From Gammaproteobacteria bacterium (GTDB taxonomy: Bacteria > Pseudomonadota > Gammaproteobacteria > Ga0077536): a stretch of 37,700 bases of DNA. Position 1 is the stretch's first letter, and each line of letters begins with the position of its first letter. A program made the position numbers and the translations under genes. The stretch spans positions 1-37,700 of the forward strand of contig JADLEV010000063.1 in assembly GCA_020845935.1 (NCBI GenBank). The letters run 5' to 3'. Positions 17,710 through 27,556 of this stretch are shown here, one piece after another. The notes beneath the pieces were generated by a model. The model was not told where the DNA came from. It made no database searches and worked only from the letters and a program-made list of their open reading frames with translations.

Positions 17710-18483
17710 TCAACGGATGATACCGCGCCGGGACTCCCTGATGAACCTGACGAGCAGCGCCACGAAAGGCTCGGTTTGCGCGACCAGTTGCAATTGCGCC
17801 AGCGCGTCGGCAAGGCTCAGGCCGCGACGGTACAGCGTCGCGAAAGCGTCCCGCACGACACGAATCATGCGCGGATCGTAGCCACGCCGCTGCAGGCCGA
17901 CGCGGTTGATTGCGCGCGGCCGCGCCCAAGTGCCCTGCGCAATGACAAACGGCGGTACATCCTTGACGACCATCGCCGCAATCGAGGTCATGCTGTACTC
18001 GCCAAGGCGGCAATACTGATGGACTCCCGTGAAGCCACCGAGCATCGCATGGTCACGAACTTCGACATGGCCGCCGAGCGTTGCGTTGTTTGCCATCACG
18101 ATGTCGCTGCCGACCTGGCAGTCGTGCGCGACGTGGCAATAAGCCATCAGCAGGTTGTCGTTGCCAAGCCGGGTGAGACCACCGCCGTGTTCCGTACCGC
18201 GATTGATCGTGCAGAACTCGCGGATGACGTTGCCGTCACCAATGCGCAATTCGGAGCGATCGTCCGCACGGTATTTCCGGTCCTGGGGATCCTGACCGAT
18301 CGAACAGAACGCATGGACACGATTGTTGCTGCCGATGCGGGTCGGCCCCTTGATCACGACATGGGAATCAATCGAGGTTCCCGCACCGATCGATACCTCC
18401 CCTTCGATGACGGTCCACGGCCCGATGCTGACATCGGCCGCAAGCGAGGCGCGCGGATCGATGCGAGCCGTCGGATCGATCAC
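17710..18483 (-). CDS. lpxA: UDP-N-acetylglucosamine acyltransferase
   Basis: 257 residues. Left-handed beta-helix hexapeptide repeats fill residues 1-190 (IDPTARIDPRASLAADVSIG, IGSNNRVHAFCSIGQDPQD), with catalytic H120 in AYCHVAHDCQVGS, followed by a C-terminal helical domain. LpxA moves the R-3-hydroxyacyl chain from ACP to UDP-GlcNAc, the first step of lipid A synthesis. The start is GTG 18483-18481, overlapping the fabZ stop as GTGA, so translation is probably coupled. FabZ and LpxA compete for 3-hydroxyacyl-ACP, and the tight linkage fits that balance. Confidence 0.96.
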   Translation of the reverse strand: MIDPTARIDPRASLAADVSIGPWTVIEGEVSIGAGTSIDSHVVIKGPTRIGSNNRVHAFCSIGQDPQDRKYRADDRSELRIGDGNVIREFCTINRGTEHGGGLTRLGNDNLLMAYCHVAHDCQVGSDIVMANNATLGGHVEVRDHAMLGGFTGVHQYCRLGEYSMTSIAAMVVKDVPPFVIAQGTWARPRAINRVGLQRRGYDPRMIRVVRDAFATLYRRGLSLADALAQLQLVAQTEPFVALLVRFIRESRRGIIR

Positions 18484-18935
18484 TGCCGCTGGCTCATCTC
18501 CGTAGTCATCAATTGCGCGGTACAGACCACCGTATCACCGACCGAAGCAGTCGCGTCGAATTGATAGATACCGCGAATCTGTCGCCGCAACTGCGCGGAA
18601 ACGAGCAGCTGGTCACCAGGCTCCACCGGTTTCTTGAACCGCGCCCTGTCGACACCGACCAGATAATAGGTCCGGTCGCGATCCTCCATACCGTCGGAAT
18701 AGAAGGCCAGCATCCCGGTTGCCTGGGCCATTGCTTCGACGATCAGTACCCCAGGCATGATCGGCCGGTGCGGAAAATGACCCTGAAAGAATGGTTCATT
18801 GATGGTCACATTCTTGAGTGCCGCAATCCGCTCGAACGGTCGGTATTCGACGATACGATCGATCAGCAGGAACGGATACCGATGCGGCATGATCTGCAGG
18901 ATCTTGCGGATATCCATGTTGTCCGTTTTATCCAT
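18480..18935 (-). CDS. fabZ: 3-hydroxyacyl-ACP dehydratase FabZ
   Basis: 151 residues with a hot-dog fold. The active site reads FFQGHFPHRPIMPGVLIVEA, with catalytic His53 and Glu67; IMPHRYPFLLIDRI near residue 15 and FKKPVEPGDQL are also typical. It dehydrates 3-hydroxyacyl-ACP in type II fatty acid synthesis. The start at ATG 18935-18933 follows a GAGGGG ribosome site; a second ATG at codon 7 is also possible. lpxD, which normally lies just upstream, is absent, and skp is instead the direct upstream neighbour, 93 nt away. Confidence 0.96.
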   Translation of the reverse strand: MDKTDNMDIRKILQIMPHRYPFLLIDRIVEYRPFERIAALKNVTINEPFFQGHFPHRPIMPGVLIVEAMAQATGMLAFYSDGMEDRDRTYYLVGVDRARFKKPVEPGDQLLVSAQLRRQIRGIYQFDATASVGDTVVCTAQLMTTEMSQRQ

Positions 18936-19028
18936 TGCTGCCGACCCCTCCCCACGGTGCCATTTTGCAACCGACGCGGCCGCGATCCGAGGTCGCGATC
19001 GCCGTCGAAAGCATGGTCTGATTCTTTA

Positions 19029-19559
19029 TTAAGGTTTCGCTGCGGTGGTTTTCTTCAGCTGCTCAAGCACGGCGCCAGTGATGTCCATCTGCTCGCTGGC
19101 GTAGATGACCCCCTCGCTGACGATCAAATCGTACTTTTGTTCCTTCGCAATCACCTGGATGGCTTCCATGAATTGCCGCTGGATCTTGCCCAACTCATCA
19201 TTACGGCGGAAATTGACATCCTCCTGAAACTCCTCGGCTCGGCGTTTCAATTCGCGCTGCTGCTCTACCAGATTGCGCTCGAGCTTGACGCGCTCGCTCT
19301 CGCTCATCACGGCGCCATCCTTGTTGAGCCGATCTTCCATCGTTTTGATTTCGTTCTGCTTCGTTTCCAGTTCCCGCCGCCGCGGCGCGAACTCGCGCTC
19401 CAGCGCCTGCGTCGCCGCTTCCGCCTGTGGCGACCCCTGCAACAGACGAGCGGAATTGACGAATCCAATCTTGTACTCAGCGGCAACGGACGCCCCGCAG
19501 AGAAGCATCGCCGCCGCGGCCAGTACCGCGCCATTCAACCTTTTGAAATTGAACTTCAT
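19029..19559 (-). CDS. skp: Periplasmic OmpH/Skp-family chaperone
   Basis: 176 residues from ATG 19559. A signal peptide covers about 1-26 (AVLAAAAMLLCGASVAA). Then comes a YKIGFVNSARLLQGSPQAEAA strand-helix segment, and a long charged helical hairpin (about 50-135, rich in Glu, Arg and Lys) as in the jellyfish-like Skp trimer. The C terminus returns with KYDLIVSEGVIYAS. Skp holds unfolded outer-membrane proteins in the periplasm and delivers them to the BAM complex. It lies 60 nt downstream of bamA, the usual order. The frame begins upstream, but the ATG with the AGAGGCG site and signal peptide is the clear start. Confidence 0.94.
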   Translation of the reverse strand: MKFNFKRLNGAVLAAAAMLLCGASVAAEYKIGFVNSARLLQGSPQAEAATQALEREFAPRRRELETKQNEIKTMEDRLNKDGAVMSESERVKLERNLVEQQRELKRRAEEFQEDVNFRRNDELGKIQRQFMEAIQVIAKEQKYDLIVSEGVIYASEQMDITGAVLEQLKKTTAAKP

Positions 19560-19619
19560 ATTTCGCCTCTGAATTGTTGCCTTAATTACGCTGAGAACAA
19601 ATCGCCATGCCACCATTCG

Positions 19620-21959
19620 TCAGAACGCGGTTCCGAAACTGAATTGGAAGGATTGCGTATCATCGCCCGGCTGGTTGTGAAACGGTTTCGCGATACTAAC
19701 CGATAGCAGACCAAAGGGCGACAGCCACACTGCCGACAACCCGGAAGAAAAGCGCAGGTCGCGAAACTGAAACCGATCCGCAGCACTGAAGACGTTGCCC
19801 ATGTCGACAAACGCGGTCAGCCTTACCGACTTCACCTCGAGGAAGGGCATTGGGATGATCACCTCGGCGTTGCCAACGACCGACAGCGTGCCGCCCAGTG
19901 CCCGGCCGAACTCGTCCCTTGGCCCGAGCGAATTGTCCTCATAGCCACGCACGGTACCGGCACCGCCGGCATAAAAGTTCTCGAAAAACGGCAGTTCCTT
20001 GGTTTTGCCGTAGCTGTCACCCCAGCCAATCAATGTTTTCAACAGCAGTGTGAAGTCGCTGAATAACGGGATGAACAGGCGCCCGTCGTACCCGGCCTTG
20101 AAATACTGCAAATCACCGCCCGGCGCAGCGATCTGCACGGTAAGTTGATGCAGCATGCCGCGATCCGGGAAGATTGCGGCGTTTCTCGTATCGTAGGCGA
20201 ACCCGGCCGAAAGCCGCAGCGTGTTGTACTTGCTGCCTTCGCGCGTGATGAAATCGCGTACCTGATCCGCCACGTACAGGCTATCCGGGTCAATCCTCGT
20301 GGATTCGTAGGAGGCCGCCAGGGACACCGAGTTGTACTCGGAAATGGGTACACCGAAATTGACTCCGGCGACGACGGACTCGGAGTCGTACAGAGTGATG
20401 TTCGCGCTCTCGGCACTGGTCTCCTGATAACTCAGGTTGAAGCCGCGGGCGACACCGTCGATGGTCCAATACGGGTTCACGTAGCCCAGGCTGAATACGC
20501 GCGAAATACTGCTGTTGGTAAAGGCGAAGCTGACGCTCTTGCCACTGCCAAGGAAATTGTGTTCCGCGATGTTGGCATTGATCATGAAACCGGATACTTC
20601 GGCATAGCCGAAGCCCAGCATCAGGTTGCCGGATGGTTGCTCCTTGACGGTGTAGGTCACGTCGACCTGATCGCTTGAACCTGCGACCGCCGGCGTCTCG
20701 ACATTGACCTCCTCGAAAAAACCCAACCGCTGCAAACGCACTTTCGAGCGCTCGACCATCTGCGTCGAGATCCAACTACCTTCCAGCTGGCGCATTTCCC
20801 GCCGCAGCACCTCGTCGCGGGTCCCGGTGTTGCCCACAAACGAGATCCGATTGACGTAGACGCGCTGGCCCGGATCGACGAAATAGGTCAAGGCGATGGT
20901 CTTGTGTTCTTCGTCGATTTCCGGAATCGCATTGACGTTGGCGAATGCATAACCGTCATGTCCGAGCCGGTCGGAAATGCTCTTGCTGGTTTCGGTCACA
21001 AGTTTGCGCGAATAGGTCATGCCGGAACGCGTCAGCACGTGCTTTACCAGGTCCTGTTCATCAACGATCAGACGGCCGGCCAGTTTCACGTCCGATATGG
21101 TGTAGCGGTCACCCTCCGTGATGTTGATCGTGATGTAGACATCGCGCTTATCCGGAGTGATGGTGACCTGGGTCGAATCGACCCGAAAATTGACGTAGCC
21201 GGAATCCTGATAGAACGACTTCAGGGCCTCCAGGTCGCCGGTCAGTTTCTCGCGCGAGTACTGATTCGACCTGGTGATGAATGACAGCAGATTCGGGCCC
21301 TTGAGTTCGAAGGCCTTGAGCAGCTTGCGATCGCCGTAGACGCTGTTGCCGACGATGTTGAACCGCTGAATCCGAGCCGCCTCACCCTCCGTAATGGTCA
21401 TCCGGATCGCGGTCCGATTGCCAGGCAGCGGTGTGAATTTCGTATCGATTGTCATGCCGTACTTGCCCTGCGCGAAGTACTGGCGTTGCAGTTCCTGGGT
21501 GACGCGATCGAGGATTGCTTCGTTGTAGACGTCGCCGGCCGCGAAGCCGATCTCCCGTAGGCCCTTCATCAGGTCTTCGGTCTTGATCGCCTTGTTGCCT
21601 TCAATGTCGATGCTGGCGATCGACTCGCGCTCCTCGACGATCAAAATCAGCACATTGCCGTCGCGTTCGGCCCGAACATCGCGAAAAAAACCTGAAGCAA
21701 ACAGCGCGCGCACGCCGTCGCGCAAGCGCTCGTCGGTAACCCGATCGCCGACGCCGATCGGCAGGTAATTGAAGACCGTGCCAGCGGCGATGCGCGACAG
21801 TCCTTCAACCCGGATGTCCTCGACGACAAATGCATCCTGGGCACGGGTCGGCGATGCCGCGAACAACGCCAGCAGCAGCGCAACCGCACAGGCTCGCCGA
21901 AGAGCTGTCCGATCGTTGCCTGCTGTTGGAATATCGCGAGAAGGGTGCGTTAGGGCCAC
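19620..21959 (-). CDS. bamA: Outer membrane protein assembly factor BamA
   Basis: 779 residues. Signal peptide about 1-40 (ACAVALLLALFAASPTRA). Five POTRA domains run from FVVEDIRVEGLSRIAAGTVF to about residue 425, followed by a 16-stranded beta barrel (for example NLMLGFGYAEVSGFMINANI) with the conserved VRGYEDNSLGPRD loop, and a terminal Phe as expected for barrel proteins. BamA inserts and folds beta barrels in the outer membrane. The only suitable start is GTG 21959-21957, 7 nt after the rseP stop and with a weak ribosome site, so coupling to rseP is likely. Confidence 0.96.
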   Translation of the reverse strand: MALTHPSRDIPTAGNDRTALRRACAVALLLALFAASPTRAQDAFVVEDIRVEGLSRIAAGTVFNYLPIGVGDRVTDERLRDGVRALFASGFFRDVRAERDGNVLILIVEERESIASIDIEGNKAIKTEDLMKGLREIGFAAGDVYNEAILDRVTQELQRQYFAQGKYGMTIDTKFTPLPGNRTAIRMTITEGEAARIQRFNIVGNSVYGDRKLLKAFELKGPNLLSFITRSNQYSREKLTGDLEALKSFYQDSGYVNFRVDSTQVTITPDKRDVYITINITEGDRYTISDVKLAGRLIVDEQDLVKHVLTRSGMTYSRKLVTETSKSISDRLGHDGYAFANVNAIPEIDEEHKTIALTYFVDPGQRVYVNRISFVGNTGTRDEVLRREMRQLEGSWISTQMVERSKVRLQRLGFFEEVNVETPAVAGSSDQVDVTYTVKEQPSGNLMLGFGYAEVSGFMINANIAEHNFLGSGKSVSFAFTNSSISRVFSLGYVNPYWTIDGVARGFNLSYQETSAESANITLYDSESVVAGVNFGVPISEYNSVSLAASYESTRIDPDSLYVADQVRDFITREGSKYNTLRLSAGFAYDTRNAAIFPDRGMLHQLTVQIAAPGGDLQYFKAGYDGRLFIPLFSDFTLLLKTLIGWGDSYGKTKELPFFENFYAGGAGTVRGYEDNSLGPRDEFGRALGGTLSVVGNAEVIIPMPFLEVKSVRLTAFVDMGNVFSAADRFQFRDLRFSSGLSAVWLSPFGLLSVSIAKPFHNQPGDDTQSFQFSFGTAF

Positions 21960-21966
21960 GCTTGGC

Positions 21967-23400
21967 TCAGATGATACGCATGATGTCGTTGTACAAGGCC
22001 AGGCTCATCAATCCTAACAAGATTACCAAGCCGACCTGCTGGCCGACGTTCTGGATGGCTTCCGGTACTGGCCGGCCGAGCGCGGATTCTATCAGGTAAA
22101 AAAGTAGGTGTCCGCCGTCGAGCAGCGGAATGGGCAACAGGTTGATGATCGCCAGACCAACGCTCACAACCGCGAGAAACGTCAGGAACGAAATGAAGCC
22201 AAGGCTTGCCGACTTGCTGGCGAATCCGGCAATGCTTATGGGTCCGCTCAGGTTGGTGGTCGATGCTTCGCCAAAAATCATTCGCCACATCAGCTTGACG
22301 GGCAGCGCCGCCATGTCCCAGGTGCTGCCGATCGCCTTGCCCAAGGCCGTCACCGGTCCGAAGCGTTCGACACTGCGCATCGAGTCATCCCCATCCGCTT
22401 GCTGCATCGCGCCGATCTCGGCGCCGATCCGGCCGAATGTGCCTTCCTGATCGCTGATGCGTTCTGGCACGACCGTGACCTCGCGCGTTTGATCACCGTT
22501 CCGGACCAGCGCTCGGATCGGGATCTCCGGTCGGGTGCGGATGTAGTTAATCCACTCGTGACCGTCGCGGATCGGTGTGTCATCAGCGGCAATGACGAAA
22601 TCACCGGCGCGAAAGCCTGCCCGTTCGGCCGGACTTGCCGGTGTGATTGCAGCGATGACGGGTGCCAGAACGGCTTGTTTCGGCCTCGCACCGATGGCGG
22701 CAAAGAACCCCTGCTCCGAAACGGTATCGATGTGCAGCGGGCCGAAATCAAACTGCAGGCGTGCAGTGCCGCCAGCACGGGTTACCTCGACCACGACGCG
22801 CGCGCGTCGGACGATTTCCGGCATCGTGGCGTTCATCACTGATTCCCAGGTCGGCGTCGTCTTACCGGCGACAGCGATAATCTCATCACCGGACCGCAAG
22901 TCAGCCTGCGCCGCGATCGATTCTGCCGCAACCTCGCCGACCACCGGTTTGACACCCGGGATACCGATGAGATAGGCAAGCCAGTAGGCGAGCACCGCGA
23001 ACACCAGGTTCGCGATCGGGCCGGCGGCAACTACGGCGATTCGGATCCATGGTGGCTGGCGGTTGAACGCCCGGTGCAATTGCTCGCGCGGCACTTCGCC
23101 CTCGCGTTCGTCGAGCATTCGCACGTAACCGCCGAGCGGAAGGGCCGCGATGACGAATTCACTTGTGTCCTCCGGCACATCCGGCGGTCGCACCGGCGCG
23201 CCGCCCCGGAACGACAGCGTCGGCAACAAACGCCCCGGCCGCGGCCACCAGTGACACAACGGTCGGCCGAAGCCGATGGAATAACGCAGGACGCGAATGC
23301 CAAGCCGGCGCGCGACCCAGTAATGGCCGAACTCATGAAACGCGATCAACACGCTCAACGCGAGCGCGAGCGCCAATGCTGCCTGAACGAAATCCACCAT
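21967..23400 (-). CDS. rseP: Site-2 zinc metalloprotease RseP
   Basis: 477 residues. The HEFGH zinc motif (H22, E23, H26) lies in the first membrane helix and the NLLPIPLLDGGHL motif near the C terminus supplies the other metal ligand. Two PDZ domains occupy the middle (about 120-370, for example PASPAERAGFRAGDFVIAAD). RseP cuts membrane-embedded RseA to free sigma-E during envelope stress and clears signal peptide remnants. ATG 23400-23398 is clear. It is placed between dxr and bamA, the usual order. sigma-E and rseA are not in the window. Confidence 0.95.
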   Translation of the reverse strand: MVDFVQAALALALALSVLIAFHEFGHYWVARRLGIRVLRYSIGFGRPLCHWWPRPGRLLPTLSFRGGAPVRPPDVPEDTSEFVIAALPLGGYVRMLDEREGEVPREQLHRAFNRQPPWIRIAVVAAGPIANLVFAVLAYWLAYLIGIPGVKPVVGEVAAESIAAQADLRSGDEIIAVAGKTTPTWESVMNATMPEIVRRARVVVEVTRAGGTARLQFDFGPLHIDTVSEQGFFAAIGARPKQAVLAPVIAAITPASPAERAGFRAGDFVIAADDTPIRDGHEWINYIRTRPEIPIRALVRNGDQTREVTVVPERISDQEGTFGRIGAEIGAMQQADGDDSMRSVERFGPVTALGKAIGSTWDMAALPVKLMWRMIFGEASTTNLSGPISIAGFASKSASLGFISFLTFLAVVSVGLAIINLLPIPLLDGGHLLFYLIESALGRPVPEAIQNVGQQVGLVILLGLMSLALYNDIMRII

Positions 23401-23424
23401 TGCTACCTGAACTCCCGCCCGCCT

Positions 23425-24603
23425 TCAGGATGTTTCGCTGATTGCGCTGCGAACCAGCAGACGCGCCTCGCGATCGGCCTCGAGCACCTCATCGAGACAA
23501 TTGACCGCTCGAATCGCGATCCGTTCAAGCGCCCGCTCGATCAGGCGGGCTATCGCGGTGAACGGAATCGCCTGATCAAGAAACGCGGCAACCGCTTCCT
23601 CGTTGGCCGCGTTGAGTACGGCGGTCGCGTTACCACCGGCGGCGATCGCTTCGCGCGCCAGGCGCAGGCAGGGGAATCTCTGTTCATCGGGCGGATCGAA
23701 GGTCAATGCACCGAGCCGGAAAAAATCCAGCGAAGGCACGCCCGATTCGATCCGGCGTGGCCACGCCAGCGCATGCGCGATCGGTGTCCGCATGTCGGGA
23801 TTGCCGAGCTGCGCCAGTACCGAGCCATCGAGATATTCGACCATCGAATGGATCACGCTCTGCGGGTGCACCACGACCTCGATGAATCGATGTGGTACAT
23901 CAAACAACCAACAGGCCTCGATGATTTCCAATCCCTTGTTCATCATCGTCGCGGAATCGACCGAGATCTTGCGGCCCATCACCCAGTTCGGATGACGGCA
24001 GGCCTGTTCCGGGGTCACCGTTTCGAGTTCGTCGAGTGGCAACGTTCGAAAGGGTCCGCCGGATCCGGTCAGCAACAGCCGCTTGACCCCCGCCGCCGGC
24101 AGCCCCTCATTCGCCGGTTGTGGCAAACACTGGAAAATCGCGTTGTGTTCGCTGTCGATCGGCAACACCGTCGCACCGTGGCGGCGTGCCGCATCGGTAA
24201 ATAGCGGACCCGACATCACCAGCGCTTCCTTGTTCGCCAACAACACGCGCTTGCCGGCCTCGACCGCAGCGAGGTTCGGCAACAATCCGGCCGCACCGAC
24301 GATCGCCGCCATGACGCAATCGACCTCCTTCGCGCTGGCAACCTCGGCGAGTGCCGCCGCGCCAGCCAGGACCTCGGTCGCGACGCCGGCAGCACGTAAC
24401 CTCGCGCTCAGCGCGGCGGCATCCACATCAGCCTCGACCACGGCGAAGCGCGGCTGCCAGGCAACGCACTGGTCGAACAGCTTGTTGATGTTGCGGCGTG
24501 CCGTCAACGCGTGGATCCGATAGGAATCGGCCTGCCTGCCGATGACGTCGAGCGTGTTGACCCCAATAGTCCCGGTCGCCCCGAGGATGGTTATCGTGGT
24601 CAC
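23425..24603 (-). CDS. dxr: 1-deoxy-D-xylulose 5-phosphate reductoisomerase
   Basis: 392 residues. The NADPH site reads [17 protein letters not shown] at residues 5-21 (GATGTIG where GSTGSIG is more common). Then come [25 protein letters not shown] (metal and substrate site), [11 protein letters not shown] and [20 protein letters not shown], all well conserved. It makes 2-C-methyl-D-erythritol 4-phosphate, the committed step of the MEP isoprenoid pathway that feeds UppS, encoded two genes upstream. The start GTG 24603-24601 overlaps the cdsA stop as GTGA. Confidence 0.96.
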   Translation of the reverse strand: MTTITILGATGTIGVNTLDVIGRQADSYRIHALTARRNINKLFDQCVAWQPRFAVVEADVDAAALSARLRAAGVATEVLAGAAALAEVASAKEVDCVMAAIVGAAGLLPNLAAVEAGKRVLLANKEALVMSGPLFTDAARRHGATVLPIDSEHNAIFQCLPQPANEGLPAAGVKRLLLTGSGGPFRTLPLDELETVTPEQACRHPNWVMGRKISVDSATMMNKGLEIIEACWLFDVPHRFIEVVVHPQSVIHSMVEYLDGSVLAQLGNPDMRTPIAHALAWPRRIESGVPSLDFFRLGALTFDPPDEQRFPCLRLAREAIAAGGNATAVLNAANEEAVAAFLDQAIPFTAIARLIERALERIAIRAVNCLDEVLEADREARLLVRSAISETS

Positions 24604-25424
24604 AGGAACCCTCCGGCACTGAACCAGAAGATGGCAAACAGCGGCGCCGCGGCGGTTACGCCGTCGATTCGATCCCAGATGCCGCCATGCCCCGGCAGCA
24701 GCGCGCCGCTGTCCTTGAGCTTGGCATTCCGTTTGATCAGGCTGATGAACAAATCTCCGACGACGGAAGCCACGGCACAGATTGCGCCGAGCATGCCGAG
24801 CAGGATTGCGCCGCCGGCGCCGTTGCCGCGCGCCAACGCAAAAGCAACTGAGGTGGTGATAACCGCCGTGACCGCGACGGCAAACCCTTCCCAGGTCTTG
24901 CCCGGGCTGATCCGCGTCGCCAGCTTGTGCCGACCCCAGCGTCTGCCGCCGAAATACGCGGCGCTGTCAGCGATCCAGATCAGCACCATGTAGAACAGCA
25001 GCACTTGGCGGTCGGCGAGAAACAATGAGGCCAACGCCCCGGTCGCCGGCAGTACCAGCAGCCAGCCAAGCACGAGCAGCGTCGGCGTGTGGCACGACGC
25101 GTGCCAGCCTCCGGTCTGGTGTCGATAGAGCAAGATCGCGGCGATCAGCCACCAGATGCAGCCGATGAGCAACACCGTGGTGCCGTGTTCACCCGAATTG
25201 GAATACATGACCCCGGCCGCCAGCAACGCGGTCACCACGCTGTAAAGCACGCGTGCCCTGGCGTCGGACAACATCGCGAGGTGCGTCCACTCCCAGGCGA
25301 CCAACCCGATCAGCCCCGTCATCAGAATTGCCGCCAGCAGTGCCGGCGAGTAACTGATGACGCTGACGGAGACAACGACCAAAACCGAAGCCGTTATCAC
25401 TCGTTGCGTGGTTTCCGAACGCAT
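24600..25424 (-). CDS. cdsA: Phosphatidate cytidylyltransferase
   Basis: 274 residues from ATG 25424; the frame extends upstream through uppS but without family sequence. Several hydrophobic helices fill residues 12-230. The CDP-diglyceride synthetase signature is present near the C terminus: [20 protein letters not shown] followed by GIWDRIDG, and earlier [20 protein letters not shown] and SPGKTWEG. It makes CDP-diacylglycerol from phosphatidic acid and CTP in the inner membrane. Only 8 nt separate it from the uppS stop. Confidence 0.95.
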   Translation of the reverse strand: MRSETTQRVITASVLVVVSVSVISYSPALLAAILMTGLIGLVAWEWTHLAMLSDARARVLYSVVTALLAAGVMYSNSGEHGTTVLLIGCIWWLIAAILLYRHQTGGWHASCHTPTLLVLGWLLVLPATGALASLFLADRQVLLFYMVLIWIADSAAYFGGRRWGRHKLATRISPGKTWEGFAVAVTAVITTSVAFALARGNGAGGAILLGMLGAICAVASVVGDLFISLIKRNAKLKDSGALLPGHGGIWDRIDGVTAAAPLFAIFWFSAGGFL

Positions 25425-25432
25425 CGACGTTG

Positions 25433-26197
25433 TTAGAGACCCGACTGCATCTCCTGCAACGCGCCACTGCCCTGATTGGCTTCGACCTGCAAACCGGTCA
25501 TGCCGAACCGGCGCTGCCGGCGTCCATAGCTTTCCAGCGCCCGCTGGAACTGAATGATGTCGAAGTCCGGCCAGAGGCAATCGCAGAAATAGAGTTCGGT
25601 ATAAGCCAACTGCCACAACAGGTAATTCGAAATGCGATGCTCCCCACCGGTACGGATGAACAGGTCGGGCTCCGGCAGATCGTTGAGACACAGTTCGGCG
25701 TGGATGTGGTCCAGGGTGACCTCCTCGGGTGCCAGCTGGCCATCGCGGATGCGGGTCCCGAGCTTGCGCATCGCCTGGGTGATATCCCAGCGGCCGCCGT
25801 AGTTGACCGCGATGACCAAGGTCAGCCCGTCATTGCCGGCGGTCAGCGTCACGCCGCGCTCGATAGCGCTGCGCAGCTTGCGCGAAAAGCCATCGAGATC
25901 TCCAATGACGCGAAAACGCACATTGCGCCGATGCAATTCGTCGAGTTCCTGATCGAGCGCGGACATGAACAGGTCCATCAGAAAGTTCACTTCCGGGCGT
26001 GGTCGCCGCCAGTTCTCGGTACTGAAAGCGAACAGTGTCAGCGCTTCGATGCCGAGACGTGCCGATTCCTTGACGATGGCGCGAACCGTCTCGACACCGG
26101 CACGATGGCCGGCGAAACGGGGCATCTGACGTTGTTCCGCCCACCGGCCATTCCCATCCATGATGATCGCGACATGCTTTGGCAAGCCGTTATCCAC
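25433..26197 (-). CDS. uppS: Undecaprenyl diphosphate synthase (cis-prenyltransferase)
   Basis: 254 residues. The catalytic loop HVAIIMDGNGRWAEQR has Asp14, and FAGHRAGVETVR, LTLFAFSTENWRRP, NYGGRWDI, DLFIRTGGEHRISNYLLWQ and ELYFCDCLWPDF follow in the family order. It extends farnesyl diphosphate with eight isopentenyl diphosphates to C55-PP, the lipid carrier for peptidoglycan and O-antigen. The start GTG 26197-26195 is the only one that keeps the full N terminus. It lies 14 nt after the frr stop. Confidence 0.96.
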   Translation of the reverse strand: MDNGLPKHVAIIMDGNGRWAEQRQMPRFAGHRAGVETVRAIVKESARLGIEALTLFAFSTENWRRPRPEVNFLMDLFMSALDQELDELHRRNVRFRVIGDLDGFSRKLRSAIERGVTLTAGNDGLTLVIAVNYGGRWDITQAMRKLGTRIRDGQLAPEEVTLDHIHAELCLNDLPEPDLFIRTGGEHRISNYLLWQLAYTELYFCDCLWPDFDIIQFQRALESYGRRQRRFGMTGLQVEANQGSGALQEMQSGL

Positions 26198-26211
26198 CGC
26201 CGCGGCCCGCC

Positions 26212-26769
26212 TCAGACTTCCATCATTTCCGCTTCCTTTTCGGCAAGCATCGAATCGATGTTCTTGATGTGCCCATCGGTCAGCTTCTGAATTTCCTGCT
26301 CGGCACGACGCTCGTCGTCCTCGCTGATTTCCTTTTCCTTGACCAGTTCCTTCAGCATGTGATTCGCGTCGCGGCGGACATTGCGGATCGCCACCCGGGC
26401 CTGTTCCGCCTCGCCGCGAACCACTTTGATCAATGCGCGGCGACGCTCCTCATTCAACGGCGGCATCGGGATGTGCAACACATTGCCTGCGGTGCGGGGA
26501 TTGAGGCCGAGATTCGATTCGAGGATGGCCTTCTCGATCTTGGTGACTATCGATTTGTCCCAGGCCGTAACGGTCAACGTCCGCGGATCCTCGACATTGA
26601 CAGTCGCGGCTTGCGTGATCGGTGTTTCGACGCCGTAGTAATCGACCTTCAGATGCTCCAGCAGACCGGGATGGGCGCGGCCGGTCCGCATTCTTGTCAA
26701 CTCGGCGCGGAAACTTGTCGCCGATTTTTCCATCCGGGCCTTTGCGTCGCGGATGACATCCTCAATCAT
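26212..26769 (-). CDS. frr: Ribosome recycling factor
   Basis: 185 residues, exactly the usual length. Characteristic segments include [20 protein letters not shown] at the N terminus, [40 protein letters not shown] and [19 protein letters not shown]. With EF-G it splits post-termination ribosomes. ATG 26769-26767 is clear. It is 31 nt downstream of pyrH in the common order rpsB-tsf-pyrH-frr. Confidence 0.97.
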   Translation of the reverse strand: MIEDVIRDAKARMEKSATSFRAELTRMRTGRAHPGLLEHLKVDYYGVETPITQAATVNVEDPRTLTVTAWDKSIVTKIEKAILESNLGLNPRTAGNVLHIPMPPLNEERRRALIKVVRGEAEQARVAIRNVRRDANHMLKELVKEKEISEDDERRAEQEIQKLTDGHIKNIDSMLAEKEAEMMEV

Positions 26770-26800
26770 GCTCTAATCTCCAACAAACGCTCTGCCACCT

Positions 26801-27556
26801 TCAGGCCGCGAAGGTCACCAGCGTTCCTTCGCTTTCGCCAGTTCCGGCGCGCACCAGCGCGCCGTCCCGCGTCATGTCAACGACGCGCAGCGGCATGCGG
26901 TTGTCGCGGCATAACACGATCGCGGTCGCATCCATTACCGCCAGTTTCTGCTCCAGTACCTGATCGTAGGCGATGACCTCGTAGCGCTGCGCAGTCCGGC
27001 ATTTCACCGGATCGGCGGAATAGATGCCGTCGACCTTGGTCGCCTTGATCATCAAATCGGCATTGATTTCGATTGCCCGCAGACTGGCCGCGGAATCGGT
27101 CGTAAAAAACGGATTGCCTGTCCCTGCCGTCAGGATCACGACGAATCCCTTTTCCAGGTGATGCACTGCCCGCCTTCGGATGTAGTCCTCGCAGACCTGA
27201 TGGATCTGCAACGCAGACATCACGCGTGCCGACTGCTGCAAGTGTTCCAGGGCATCCTGCAACGCCAAGCCATTGATCACGGTAGCGAGCATGCCCATGT
27301 GATCGGCCGCGATGCGATCCATGCCCAGCGCGGCAAGGTCAGAGCCGCGACAGATGTTGCCGCCACCAATAACTATCGCGACTTGGATTCCGCGTTCGAC
27401 CAGTTGTCGGGTTTCGTTGGCAATACGGCCGAGCACGGTGGGATTGATGCCATAGGCATCCTCCCCCATCAGCGCTTCACCACTCAATTTGATCAGGACC
27501 CGGCGCGGTATTCCTGCGCGCAGCGGCTGCGGTGCCATGGCTTGCTCCGTCGTCAC
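26801..27556 (-). CDS. pyrH: UMP kinase
   Basis: 251 residues. Amino-acid-kinase fold with [82 protein letters not shown] (in two parts) and [12 protein letters not shown]. It phosphorylates UMP to UDP as a hexamer, activated by GTP and inhibited by UTP in this family. The chosen start is GTG 27556-27554, overlapping the tsf stop as GTGA, a junction type used three other times here. ATG at codon 7 (27538) is a possible alternative. Confidence 0.95.
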   Translation of the reverse strand: MTTEQAMAPQPLRAGIPRRVLIKLSGEALMGEDAYGINPTVLGRIANETRQLVERGIQVAIVIGGGNICRGSDLAALGMDRIAADHMGMLATVINGLALQDALEHLQQSARVMSALQIHQVCEDYIRRRAVHHLEKGFVVILTAGTGNPFFTTDSAASLRAIEINADLMIKATKVDGIYSADPVKCRTAQRYEVIAYDQVLEQKLAVMDATAIVLCRDNRMPLRVVDMTRDGALVRAGTGESEGTLVTFAA

